From: an uncultured Opitutaceae bacterium
Lineage (GTDB): Bacteria; Verrucomicrobiota; Verrucomicrobiae; Opitutales; Opitutaceae
DNA: 8,851 bases
Assembly: GCA_946482625.1 (NCBI GenBank)
Contig: CAMLSH010000137.1
Coordinates: forward strand, 1-8,851
Reading direction: 5' to 3'
A program made the position numbers and the translations under genes. The notes below the pieces were generated by a model, which saw only the letters and a list, made by a program, of their open reading frames with translations, was not told the DNA's origin and ran no database searches. Each line of letters starts with the position of its first letter. Positions within the stretch are counted from its first letter, which is position 1. Below are positions 1 through 6,700 of the stretch, piece after piece.

Positions 1-320
1 GGCAGCTTGGCGATGACGAGGTCGTAGCTCCGGCGGATACGGCGCTCCAACTCGGCCGAGGGCAACGCGGCGAGATCGCCGACGCGGACCCAGTGGCGTT
101 TCGCGCAGTAGGGTGCCTGCGTGATGCCGTCGATGTCCGTGAGTTCGTCGAATTCCTCCGGCGTGCATTTGAAGACGACGCCATCGATCGTTTCGCCGTC
201 GAGCGCGATGATCAAAAACATCTTGCCCGCCACTTTATAGACGAGGCACTCGCCCCATTGTGTGACCCACGTGGTCTGCGGAAACGAAAGCGCGAACTGG
301 CGGAGGGCGGGGAGGCGCAT
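1..320 (-). CDS. MmcQ/YjbR family (DUF419) protein, 3' end cut by window edge
   Basis: The reverse strand reads from ATG at 320 through 106 codons to the window edge with no stop, so the C-terminus is missing. Family members are usually about 115-120 residues, so little is lost. Family hallmarks are visible: the WG...VYKVAGKMF block (about residues 22-35), the APYCAKRHWVRV block (about 69-80), and a C-terminal RRSYDLVIAKL segment typical of the family's last helix. It is a small, probably cytoplasmic protein with a CyaY-like, DNA-binding-like fold; the biochemical role of the family is not established. No signal peptide or membrane segment is seen. There is no clear Shine-Dalgarno before 320; I chose this ATG because it begins where family proteins begin. 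It lies 75 bases downstream of the hydrolase on the same strand and could share its transcript. Family assignment is by motif recognition. Confidence 0.85.
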   Translation of the reverse strand, partial: MRLPALRQFALSFPQTTWVTQWGECLVYKVAGKMFLIIALDGETIDGVVFKCTPEEFDELTDIDGITQAPYCAKRHWVRVGDLAALPSAELERRIRRSYDLVIAKL

Positions 321-395
321 GGCGGGGAGAGGTTGGGCAGAGCGAGGATAATGGCGCAAACCACCGAACCACCGGCGCGCGCAGTGTAGTGCTTA

Positions 396-1577
396 TCACG
401 GTACGCTGACGGCGCCGTGCTCGATGGTTTTGTGATCGTTCACGCCGCCGCGGACGGAGGTGCCGGTTTCGAGCTGGCGGCGGGCGGTGGCGTTGTTGCG
501 GAGCCAGGCGTCAAAAAAGAGAATCTGCCACGTAGAGTAGTCGCTGATTGTCGCGTTCGAGAATGAGTGGGTTTCTCCGTCGAGCATCAGGGCAGTCGCG
601 GGTCCGTCGATCTGACGAACGGCCGTTTCCACGCCATCGGGCAGGACGCTTCGGTCTTTTTCGCCGTAAACGGCGAAGAAGGGTGCCCGTACCTGGCGAA
701 GCCCGGCGCGGTTTGAACCGAAGGGCCAGAAGCCCAGTTTAAACGGGCCCATGGCGAAGCCGCCGCCCGTCGATGGACCGAGCGCGAAGGCCGCTTTGAT
801 CCGTGGATCGGCGGCGGCCGGAAATTTGCCGCTGGGATCGATGCCACCCAGCGCGGCGAGGACGGTATGCCCGCCCGCGCTGTGGCCGATGGCGCCGATC
901 CGTTCCGCATCGATCGCGTTCGCGAAGTCGGAGTGATCCAAAAGAAAATCGATCGTTGCGCGCATGTGGAGCGAACGCAGCGCCATGTTCGCGTGAAAAG
1001 CGGCGCCGCGCCCGTCGCCATGAAACATGTCCGCCACGATGTATCCGTGCGAGGCGAGCAGCTTGAGGTGCTCCAGGTGCCACAACGCGTGCGTGTTGTA
1101 GCCGCCGGAAAGAACGATGACTGGATACTTCGCGGCGGGATCGGCGAGAATCGGTTTTTCTCCCGGGCGTTGCATGTGCGGGATAAGCGCGTCGCCTGTT
1201 TCCTTGTAGGGAAATGCGTAATCGGGTCGCGGATTGTCGGACGAGGTCGGATAAAAAATCACCAACACGAGGGGCATGGTCGTGTGTGCGTGCGCGCCGA
1301 ATACAGCATCGCCCGGAACGTTGACCGACAGCGTGGGCACGGCCTCCGGGTGAGTGAGGATGGAAGTGAGATACGTGGCCTCTTTCCCGGCTCTTTTGCC
1401 ATTGAGGAAGTCGAACATCGGAACACCGGAGCGGGGAGTGACAGCGAGGTGGGTGCTCGCAACGGCGAACGGACCTTGTGCAATGGGCTCGAGTTCGACG
1501 CCGAGGAGTCGCGTGCAAGCGAGGAGGAGGCCGGCCATCGCGACGGGGGCGGAGCGGCGGTTTTGAGGTGAATACAT
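396..1577 (-). CDS. Exported alpha/beta hydrolase, PAF-acetylhydrolase/dienelactone-hydrolase-like
   Basis: A 393-residue alpha/beta-hydrolase-fold esterase. The nucleophile elbow GHSAGG places the catalytic serine at about residue 233. A candidate acid is D308 in YGEKDRS, and a candidate histidine is H337 in DGETHSF. The segment PVIVLSGGYNTH followed by LLASHGYIVADMFHGD resembles the oxyanion strand and loop of platelet-activating-factor acetylhydrolase-like proteins. The physiological ester is unknown. The N-terminus MYSPQNRRSAPVAMAGLLLAC has a basic region, a hydrophobic stretch and LLAC, which may be a lipobox with C21 as the lipidated residue; otherwise it is an ordinary signal peptide. 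The frame stays open up to an ATG at 1700, but that start would overlap the tRNA and precede the signal peptide, so the ATG at 1577 is preferred. No good Shine-Dalgarno is visible. The gene begins about 90 bases downstream of the tRNA on the same strand. Confidence 0.85.
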   Translation of the reverse strand: MYSPQNRRSAPVAMAGLLLACTRLLGVELEPIAQGPFAVASTHLAVTPRSGVPMFDFLNGKRAGKEATYLTSILTHPEAVPTLSVNVPGDAVFGAHAHTTMPLVLVIFYPTSSDNPRPDYAFPYKETGDALIPHMQRPGEKPILADPAAKYPVIVLSGGYNTHALWHLEHLKLLASHGYIVADMFHGDGRGAAFHANMALRSLHMRATIDFLLDHSDFANAIDAERIGAIGHSAGGHTVLAALGGIDPSGKFPAAADPRIKAAFALGPSTGGGFAMGPFKLGFWPFGSNRAGLRQVRAPFFAVYGEKDRSVLPDGVETAVRQIDGPATALMLDGETHSFSNATISDYSTWQILFFDAWLRNNATARRQLETGTSVRGGVNDHKTIEHGAVSVP

Positions 1578-1667
1578 GGGGTGAAGTTGCCTGACGATTG
1601 TGGCCCAAGCCGGTATCTTAATGTAGTAAGCTGCCTGTGTGTCTTCCCGGATGGGGTATCTCCGCGC

Positions 1668-1743
1668 TGGTGCCCCCGCCCAGAATCGAACTGGGATCAC
1701 ACGTTTAGGAAACGCGCGCTCTATCCATTTGAGCTACGGGGAC
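1668..1743 (-). tRNA. tRNA-Arg(CCT), CCA end encoded
   Basis: The reverse strand folds into a complete cloverleaf. The seven-pair acceptor stem GTCCCCG/CGGGGGC has one G-U pair. It is followed by TA and a GCTC/GAGC D stem, then an anticodon stem CGCGT/ACGTG closing the loop TTCCTAA. The variable loop is four bases, and the T arm is CCCAG-TTCGATT-CTGGG. The discriminator is A at 1671 and CCA is encoded at 1668-1670. Anticodon CCT at loop positions 34-36 reads AGG, hence arginine. No obvious intrinsic terminator follows before the hydrolase start. Confidence 0.96.
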
Positions 1744-1765
1744 GATCAGCGGCCGAGTACGTGAT

Positions 1766-1794
1766 TTATTAAAAACGGGGCAAGCCGGATTCAA
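1766..1794 (-). promoter_or_regulatory. Candidate sigma70-type promoter of tRNA-Arg
   Basis: On the minus strand TTGAAT (1794-1789) and TAATAA (1771-1766) are separated by exactly 17 bases, within an AT-rich patch in otherwise GC-rich DNA. The -10 element ends 22 bases before the first tRNA base, giving a short 5' leader. The -35 match is good (4 of 6); the -10 match is only moderate (3 of 6). A better -10 match, TTTAAT, would leave a 15-base spacer. Confidence 0.5.
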
Positions 1795-1799
1795 TCCGG
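1785..1799. repeat. 15-base palindrome overlapping the tRNA promoter -35 box
   Basis: CCGGATT and AATCCGG flank a single C, giving a perfect seven-base dyad. Its centre falls inside the proposed -35 hexamer of the tRNA-Arg promoter. It could be an operator or a chance palindrome; a one-base loop makes it a poor RNA hairpin unless the inner pairs open. Confidence 0.5.
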
Positions 1800-1831
1800 A
1801 GGATTGGCGCGCAGGGCCGATTAAATGACGG

Positions 1832-1847
1832 GATTTAGTGTTAAATC
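1832..1847. promoter_or_regulatory. Operator-like inverted repeat upstream of the GH2 operon
   Basis: GATTTA (1832-1837) and TAAATC (1842-1847) are perfect inverted arms around GTGT, about 105 bases before the GH2 start. A further TTAAAT lies just upstream, near 1821. The size and position fit a transcription-factor operator, but the pattern matches no regulator family I can name, and no regulator gene is in the window. Confidence 0.3.
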
Positions 1848-1952
1848 GCTTTTCTTTTTCCGGGAGTTTCGACTCCTTGGAGAAAGCTCTTCTCCGTCTC
1901 ACTCGCGACCGCGCTGCCACATTGCGGTGGCGGTCGTTAACTTACTTTCCCC

Positions 1953-4409
1953 ATGATGTTCCCCCGCATTGCAGGCCTCTCTCGTCTTTGGTTTCTCGTG
2001 CTCGGCTTCTCGACCCTCGCGCTTTGCGCGGCGGATCGGGCAGGCGAGGGACGAGAACGACAGCGGTTGAACGAGGGATGGCGCTTCGCGTTCGGGCATC
2101 CGAGCGACACGCAAAAGGATCACGGCCACGCGACCGGCTATTTTTCGTATATCACGAAGACGGGTTTCGGCGATGGCCCGGCGGCTCCGTTGGGGAAATT
2201 CGACGACTCCGGTTGGCGGTTACTCGATCTGCCGCACGACTGGGCGGTGGAGGTTCCCTTCTCGGCAAACGCGTCGCACAGTCACGGCTACCGGGCGGTC
2301 GGGCCGCGTTTTCCGGACGTAAATGTCGGCTGGTATCGGAAGACGATCACGATTCCAAAAGAGGATCTGGGGCGTCGGATCAGTCTGGTTTTCGACGGGG
2401 TTTTCCGGGCGTCGCGCGTGTGGATCAATGGGTTTTACCTCGGTGAGGAGCCGAGCGGCTATCTGGGGTTTCGCTACGATGTGTCGGACTATCTCAACTA
2501 CGGCGGCGAAAACGTGATCGCCGTTCGTGCCGACGTGACGATGGAGGAAGGCTGGTTTTACGAAGGCGCGGGCATCTACCGGCATGTGTGGCTGGAGAAG
2601 ACGGCGTCGCTGCATCTGGTCGCGGATGGAACGACGATCATGACCAACGTGGACGAGACCGGCGCGGCGACGGTTGAGGTATGGTCGGAAGTGGCGCACG
2701 CGCTCGGCAAGGCGGAGCCGGCGGAGGTTTCGGTGCGTTATCGAGTGATCGATGCCGGAGGGAACAGCGTGGCCGAAATGACGATGGAGAAACAGGTGCT
2801 TGAGGCAGGCGAAACGACCGAGCTGGGTGCAACGCTGCCGGTCGCGGCGCCGCAGCTGTGGTCGCTGGAAAAACCGACGCTCTACACCTTGGTGGCCGAG
2901 GTGACTGCGGGAGGGAAGATGGTCGATCGCACCGAAACGCGCTTTGGCATTCGCACGATCCGCTTCGATCCGAACGAAGGATTTTTCCTGAACGGGAAAC
3001 ACGTGAAGTTGAAGGGCACCAACAACCACCAGGATCACGCCGGCGTGGGCGCGGCGATCCCCGATGCGTTGCAGGATTTTCGCATCCAGCGGTTGAAAGA
3101 GATGGGCTCGAACGTCTATCGCTGCTCGCACAATCCCCCGACGCCCGAGCTGCTCGATGCGTGCGATCGTCTGGGCATGCTCGTGATCGATGAGACGCGG
3201 TTGATGGGCTCGAATCCGCTGCATCTCGACGCCGTCGAGCGCATGATCCGTCGCGACCGCAATCACCCGAGCATCATCCTCTGGTCGCTGGGCAACGAAG
3301 AGTGGGCGATCGAGGGCAACATCACGGGCGCGCGCATCGCAACGACGATGCAGGCCTTAGCGAAGCGGCTCGATCCGACGCGCTTGATGACAGTCGCGAT
3401 CAGCGGCGGCTGGGGCGGTATCTCGACGGTGATCGAAGTGATGGGCGTGAACTACATCAAACACGGCGACACCGACAAACAGCACAAGGAGTTCCCCTGG
3501 CAGGTCATCCTCGGTACCGAAGAAACGACTACGCAGGCGACGCGTGGCATCTACTTCGATGACAAAGAGCGCGGCCACATGGCCCCGCTCGAAGACGGCA
3601 CCTCGGGCGGCAACGTGGAGACCGGCTGGAAACACTATGCAGCACGGCCTTATCTCGCGGGCGTGATCTACTGGACGGGTTTCGACTATCGCGGCGAACC
3701 CAACCCGCTCGCCTGGCCGGCGGTGAGTTCGCAGTTCGGAATTTTGGATACGTGCGGGTTTCCGAAGGATAGCTTCTATTACCTGAAGGCGTGGTGGACC
3801 GAGGAACCGGTGCTCCACGTTTTCCCGCACTGGAACTGGGCGGGTCGCGAAGGGCAGGAGATCGAAGTACGCGCGCACAGTAACCACGAGGCGGTCGAGC
3901 TGTTTCTCAACGGTCGCTCGCTCAGCAAAAAGGAGATGCCGCGCAACGGGCACCTCGCTTGGAAAGTTACCTACGCGCCCGGCGTACTCGAAGCGCGCGG
4001 CTATCGGCGCGGCCAAGTTGTCGAGACGCGCCGCGTCGAAACCACCGGCGCTCCGGTGAAACTCGTGCTCAGCCCGCACCGCACGGCGCTCACGGCGGAT
4101 AATCGCGACGTATCGGTGGTCGACGTGTCGGTTCTCGACGCCCAAGGCCGCGCAGTGCCGGTGGCGAACGATCTCGTGCAGTTCGAAATCACGGGCGGGA
4201 AAATCATAGGCGTGGGCAACGGCGATCCTGGTTCGCACGAATCGGACAAGGCGAGCGAGCGCAGGCTTTTCAACGGGCTAGCGCAGGTCATCGTGCAGAC
4301 CACCCACAACCCCGGCTCGATCACGCTGCGCGCGAAAGCCACCGGCCTGAGTGACGCCGTCGCCACCCTCACAAGCTCGGCCCCCGCGACTTCGGACGCG
4401 GCGAAATAG
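1953..4409 (+). CDS. Secreted glycoside hydrolase family 2 enzyme, beta-galactosidase-like
   Basis: An 818-residue GH2 enzyme that would hydrolyse terminal beta-linked sugars, most likely beta-galactosides, though mannosides or glucuronides cannot be excluded. The N-terminus is a signal peptide with its hydrophobic core at about 12-25, so it acts in the periplasm or outside the cell. In order it shows the GH2 sugar-binding jelly roll (about 36-215, with LPHDW and VWINGFYLGEEPSGY), an Ig-like domain (about 218-333), the TIM barrel (about 340-615), a DUF4982-like domain (about 630-690) and a C-terminal GH2 domain-5-like module (about 700-800). RCSHNPPTPELLDACDRLG is the classic barrel signature. 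The acid/base is E449 in SLGNEEW. By alignment with the SET-A-S pattern of related enzymes the nucleophile is E523 in GTEETTTQATRGIY. Tandem ATGs at 1953 and 1956 are both possible starts. GH3 follows after 11 bases, so the two are probably co-transcribed. Confidence 0.93.
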   Translation: MMFPRIAGLSRLWFLVLGFSTLALCAADRAGEGRERQRLNEGWRFAFGHPSDTQKDHGHATGYFSYITKTGFGDGPAAPLGKFDDSGWRLLDLPHDWAVEVPFSANASHSHGYRAVGPRFPDVNVGWYRKTITIPKEDLGRRISLVFDGVFRASRVWINGFYLGEEPSGYLGFRYDVSDYLNYGGENVIAVRADVTMEEGWFYEGAGIYRHVWLEKTASLHLVADGTTIMTNVDETGAATVEVWSEVAHALGKAEPAEVSVRYRVIDAGGNSVAEMTMEKQVLEAGETTELGATLPVAAPQLWSLEKPTLYTLVAEVTAGGKMVDRTETRFGIRTIRFDPNEGFFLNGKHVKLKGTNNHQDHAGVGAAIPDALQDFRIQRLKEMGSNVYRCSHNPPTPELLDACDRLGMLVIDETRLMGSNPLHLDAVERMIRRDRNHPSIILWSLGNEEWAIEGNITGARIATTMQALAKRLDPTRLMTVAISGGWGGISTVIEVMGVNYIKHGDTDKQHKEFPWQVILGTEETTTQATRGIYFDDKERGHMAPLEDGTSGGNVETGWKHYAARPYLAGVIYWTGFDYRGEPNPLAWPAVSSQFGILDTCGFPKDSFYYLKAWWTEEPVLHVFPHWNWAGREGQEIEVRAHSNHEAVELFLNGRSLSKKEMPRNGHLAWKVTYAPGVLEARGYRRGQVVETRRVETTGAPVKLVLSPHRTALTADNRDVSVVDVSVLDAQGRAVPVANDLVQFEITGGKIIGVGNGDPGSHESDKASERRLFNGLAQVIVQTTHNPGSITLRAKATGLSDAVATLTSSAPATSDAAK

Positions 4410-4420
4410 CGAATATTCCC

Positions 4421-6700
4421 ATGCTTCTCAGCCCCTCTGTTCTTCGGAAACGCTCGTTTCCGCTGCTGGCGCTCGGTTTGTCGATTGGCGCTATTCTGCC
4501 CTCCGTCCGTGGCGCTGCCGCGCCTGCCCGTCCGCTCTATCTCGATGCGAGTCAGTCGATCGAAGCGCGGCTGGACGATCTGCTGCCGCGACTGACGCTC
4601 GAAGAAAAAGTCGCGCTCACGCACGCCGACTCGAAGTTCAGCAATGCCGGTGTGCCGCGTCTCGGTATTCCGAAGTTGTGGATGTCCGACGGCCCGCACG
4701 GCGTGCGCGAGGAAATCGGTCCCGACACGTGGAAACCGGCGGGGCGTACCGACGATTTCGCTACATGGATGCCGGTCTCCATCGCTCTCGCAGCGACTTG
4801 GAATCCCGGACTCGCCCACGACTATGCCGGCGTGATCGCGAACGAAGCCCGGCAGCGTAACAAAAACATCATGCTGGGGCCGGGCTTGAATATACAGCGG
4901 ACGCCGCTCAACGGGCGCACCTTCGAGTATCTCGGCGAAGATCCCTGGCTGACCTCGCGGCTCGCGGTCGCGTATGTGCGCGGCATGCAGGCGGGCGAAG
5001 TAGCGGCGTGCGTAAAACATTTCGCGGTCAACAATCAGGAGGTGGAGCGCAACTCGATCGATGTCGCCGTCGACGAGCGCACGCTACGTGAGATTTATCT
5101 GCTGCCATTTGAAGCGACGGTGCGGGAAGCGGGCGCGCTTTCGGTGATGGGCGCGTACAATAAATTTCGCGGTCAGTTCTGCTGCCACAACGATTACTTG
5201 CTGAACCAAATCTTGAAGCGCGAATGGGGGTTTCAAGGGCTCGTTATCTCGGACTGGAACGGCGTACACGACACGCGTGAGGCTGCGCTCCACGGGCTCG
5301 ATCTCGAAATGGGGACGAGCGACAAACCCTATGACGAATTTTTCCTCGCGCGTCCGTTTCGGGAGGGGCTGCAACGCGGCGAGTTCCCGATGGTCGTGCT
5401 CGATGACAAGGTGCGGCGGATCCTGCGCGTGCTGTTATCCACGCGCGCGCTCGATGGGCGCTTGCCCGGAAGTTTGAATACGGCTGCGCACCAAGCCATC
5501 GCGCGTCGCGTGGCGGAGGAGGGAATCGTCCTTCTCAAAAACCAAAACGGCGCGCTCCCGCTCGATCCGGCGGCGGTGAAAACCATTGCGGTGATCGGCG
5601 ACAACGCGACGCGCAAGCAGTCGTACGGCGGCTGGAGTTCCGAGATCAAAGCGTTCTACGAGATCACGCCGCTGGAGGGAATTATCCGTCGTGTGGGTGA
5701 TCATGCGAACGTCGTCTACGCACCGGGATATCGTCCGCCAGTTCGCCGCAAAGTCGGAGCGGCCAATGGAGCCGGTGTCAGCGCAATGGAGACGATTGCC
5801 GACAAGGCGAACGCGGCGGATTTGATCGAGCGGGCGGTGCAGGCCGCGAAGAGCGCGGACGTTGCCATCGTCATCGGCGGGTTGAATCACGAAACGAATC
5901 AAGACACGGAAGGCTCGGACCGCCTCGAGCTCGCATTGCCTTACGAGCAGGATGAATTGATCGCGCGTGTGACGGCGGCGAATCCGCGGACCATCGTTGT
6001 CTTGGTTTCCGGTTCGCCGGTGACGATGGACGGCTGGCTCGAAAAGGTCCCGGCGGTGGTCCAGGCGTGGTACTCTGGCATGGAAGGCGGTAACGCGCTC
6101 GCAGCAGTTCTATTTGGCGATGTGAATCCGTCGGGAAAACTGCCCTGCACCTTTCCAGCGAAGCTTGCGGACTCGCCGGCGCACGCGTCGGGTCAGGCGC
6201 GGCATTATCCAGGAGAGAACGGCGTGGTTCACTACGACGAAGGCCTGCTGGTCGGTTATCGCTGGTTCGACACGAAGCAGGTCGAGCCGCTTTTCCCGTT
6301 TGGCCACGGTCTCTCGTACACGCAGTTCGCGTATTTGGATCTCAAGGTCACCGCGTCAACGGACGCGACAGGCACGCTCACAAGGACGGCGGAGGTAACG
6401 CTTAAAAATACTGGCGAACGGGCTGGCGCCGAGATCGTGCAGCTCTACGTGCGGGCGGACAAACCGGCGGTGATGCGGCCGGAGAAGGAGCTGAAGGCGT
6501 TCATGAAAGTGTTTTTGAAACCCGGAGAGACGCAGACGGTTTCACTGCCGCTGCCGCCGCGCGCGTTTGCCCGTTACGACGTGGCGGCGAAAGGCTGGAT
6601 CGCAGACGCGGGGCGTTACGAACTGCTGGTCGGTGCGTCGTCGCGCGATGTGCGCTTGCGGGCCGACGTGGTGTTGGAGAAAACGAAACAGGTGCCATGA
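4421..6700 (+). CDS. Secreted glycoside hydrolase family 3 enzyme, beta-glucosidase type
   Basis: A 759-residue retaining exo-acting beta-glycosidase of family GH3, likely a beta-glucosidase or beta-xylosidase, removing single sugars from non-reducing ends. The signal peptide has RKR at 9-11, a hydrophobic core to about 26 and a likely cut after RGAAA. The N-terminal barrel (about 50-340) carries SDGPHG, the substrate-binding KH pair K199-H200, and the nucleophile D278 in VISDWNG. The second domain (about 365-580) carries the likely acid/base E497 in DTEGSDRLELALP. A fibronectin-III-like domain closes the protein (about 670-745). No PA14 insertion is seen between the core domains. Length is normal for the family. 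No Shine-Dalgarno precedes the ATG. Its TGA overlaps the next ATG as ATGA, suggesting translational coupling. With GH2 it would work on the same oligosaccharide, whose sugars the transporter then imports. Confidence 0.94.
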   Translation: MLLSPSVLRKRSFPLLALGLSIGAILPSVRGAAAPARPLYLDASQSIEARLDDLLPRLTLEEKVALTHADSKFSNAGVPRLGIPKLWMSDGPHGVREEIGPDTWKPAGRTDDFATWMPVSIALAATWNPGLAHDYAGVIANEARQRNKNIMLGPGLNIQRTPLNGRTFEYLGEDPWLTSRLAVAYVRGMQAGEVAACVKHFAVNNQEVERNSIDVAVDERTLREIYLLPFEATVREAGALSVMGAYNKFRGQFCCHNDYLLNQILKREWGFQGLVISDWNGVHDTREAALHGLDLEMGTSDKPYDEFFLARPFREGLQRGEFPMVVLDDKVRRILRVLLSTRALDGRLPGSLNTAAHQAIARRVAEEGIVLLKNQNGALPLDPAAVKTIAVIGDNATRKQSYGGWSSEIKAFYEITPLEGIIRRVGDHANVVYAPGYRPPVRRKVGAANGAGVSAMETIADKANAADLIERAVQAAKSADVAIVIGGLNHETNQDTEGSDRLELALPYEQDELIARVTAANPRTIVVLVSGSPVTMDGWLEKVPAVVQAWYSGMEGGNALAAVLFGDVNPSGKLPCTFPAKLADSPAHASGQARHYPGENGVVHYDEGLLVGYRWFDTKQVEPLFPFGHGLSYTQFAYLDLKVTASTDATGTLTRTAEVTLKNTGERAGAEIVQLYVRADKPAVMRPEKELKAFMKVFLKPGETQTVSLPLPPRAFARYDVAAKGWIADAGRYELLVGASSRDVRLRADVVLEKTKQVP

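Larger units (their letters stand above)
1744..1952. other. Divergent intergenic region between tRNA-Arg and the GH2 operon
   Basis: These 209 bases hold no supported gene. They contain the outward tRNA promoter and its palindrome, an AT-rich patch around 1819-1860, and two further short dyads before the GH2 start: GGAGAA/TTCTCC with a five-base spacer (1879-1895) and GCCAC/GTGGC with a six-base spacer (1916-1931). The plus-strand operon promoter should lie here, but no pair of -35 and -10 boxes stands out. There is no recognisable Shine-Dalgarno before the ATG at 1953; the bases just upstream are pyrimidine-rich. Confidence 0.6.

Noticed and set aside
93..389. 98-codon plus-strand open frame at the left edge
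   Set aside because: It lies opposite the MmcQ/YjbR gene and the following gap; the composition is charged and featureless.
867..1571. 234-codon plus-strand open frame opposite the hydrolase
   Set aside because: It is antisense to a gene with a full catalytic triad, has no recognisable domain, and is typical of spurious frames in GC-rich DNA.
1578..1700. Upstream extension of the hydrolase to an ATG at 1700
   Set aside because: It overlaps the 3' third of a clear tRNA gene and places 41 non-secretory residues before the signal peptide; the ATG at 1577 is the natural start.
2013..2030. Possible lipobox in the GH2 signal peptide (LALC)
   Set aside because: The residue before Cys is Leu, which does not fit the usual Gly/Ala/Ser; an ordinary signal peptide is more likely.
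2220..5020. Three long minus-strand open frames (2220-3266, 3357-4238, 4001-5020)
   Set aside because: All lie opposite the GH2 and GH3 genes, are rich in Arg and His with no domain signature, and are explained by codon bias on the coding strand.
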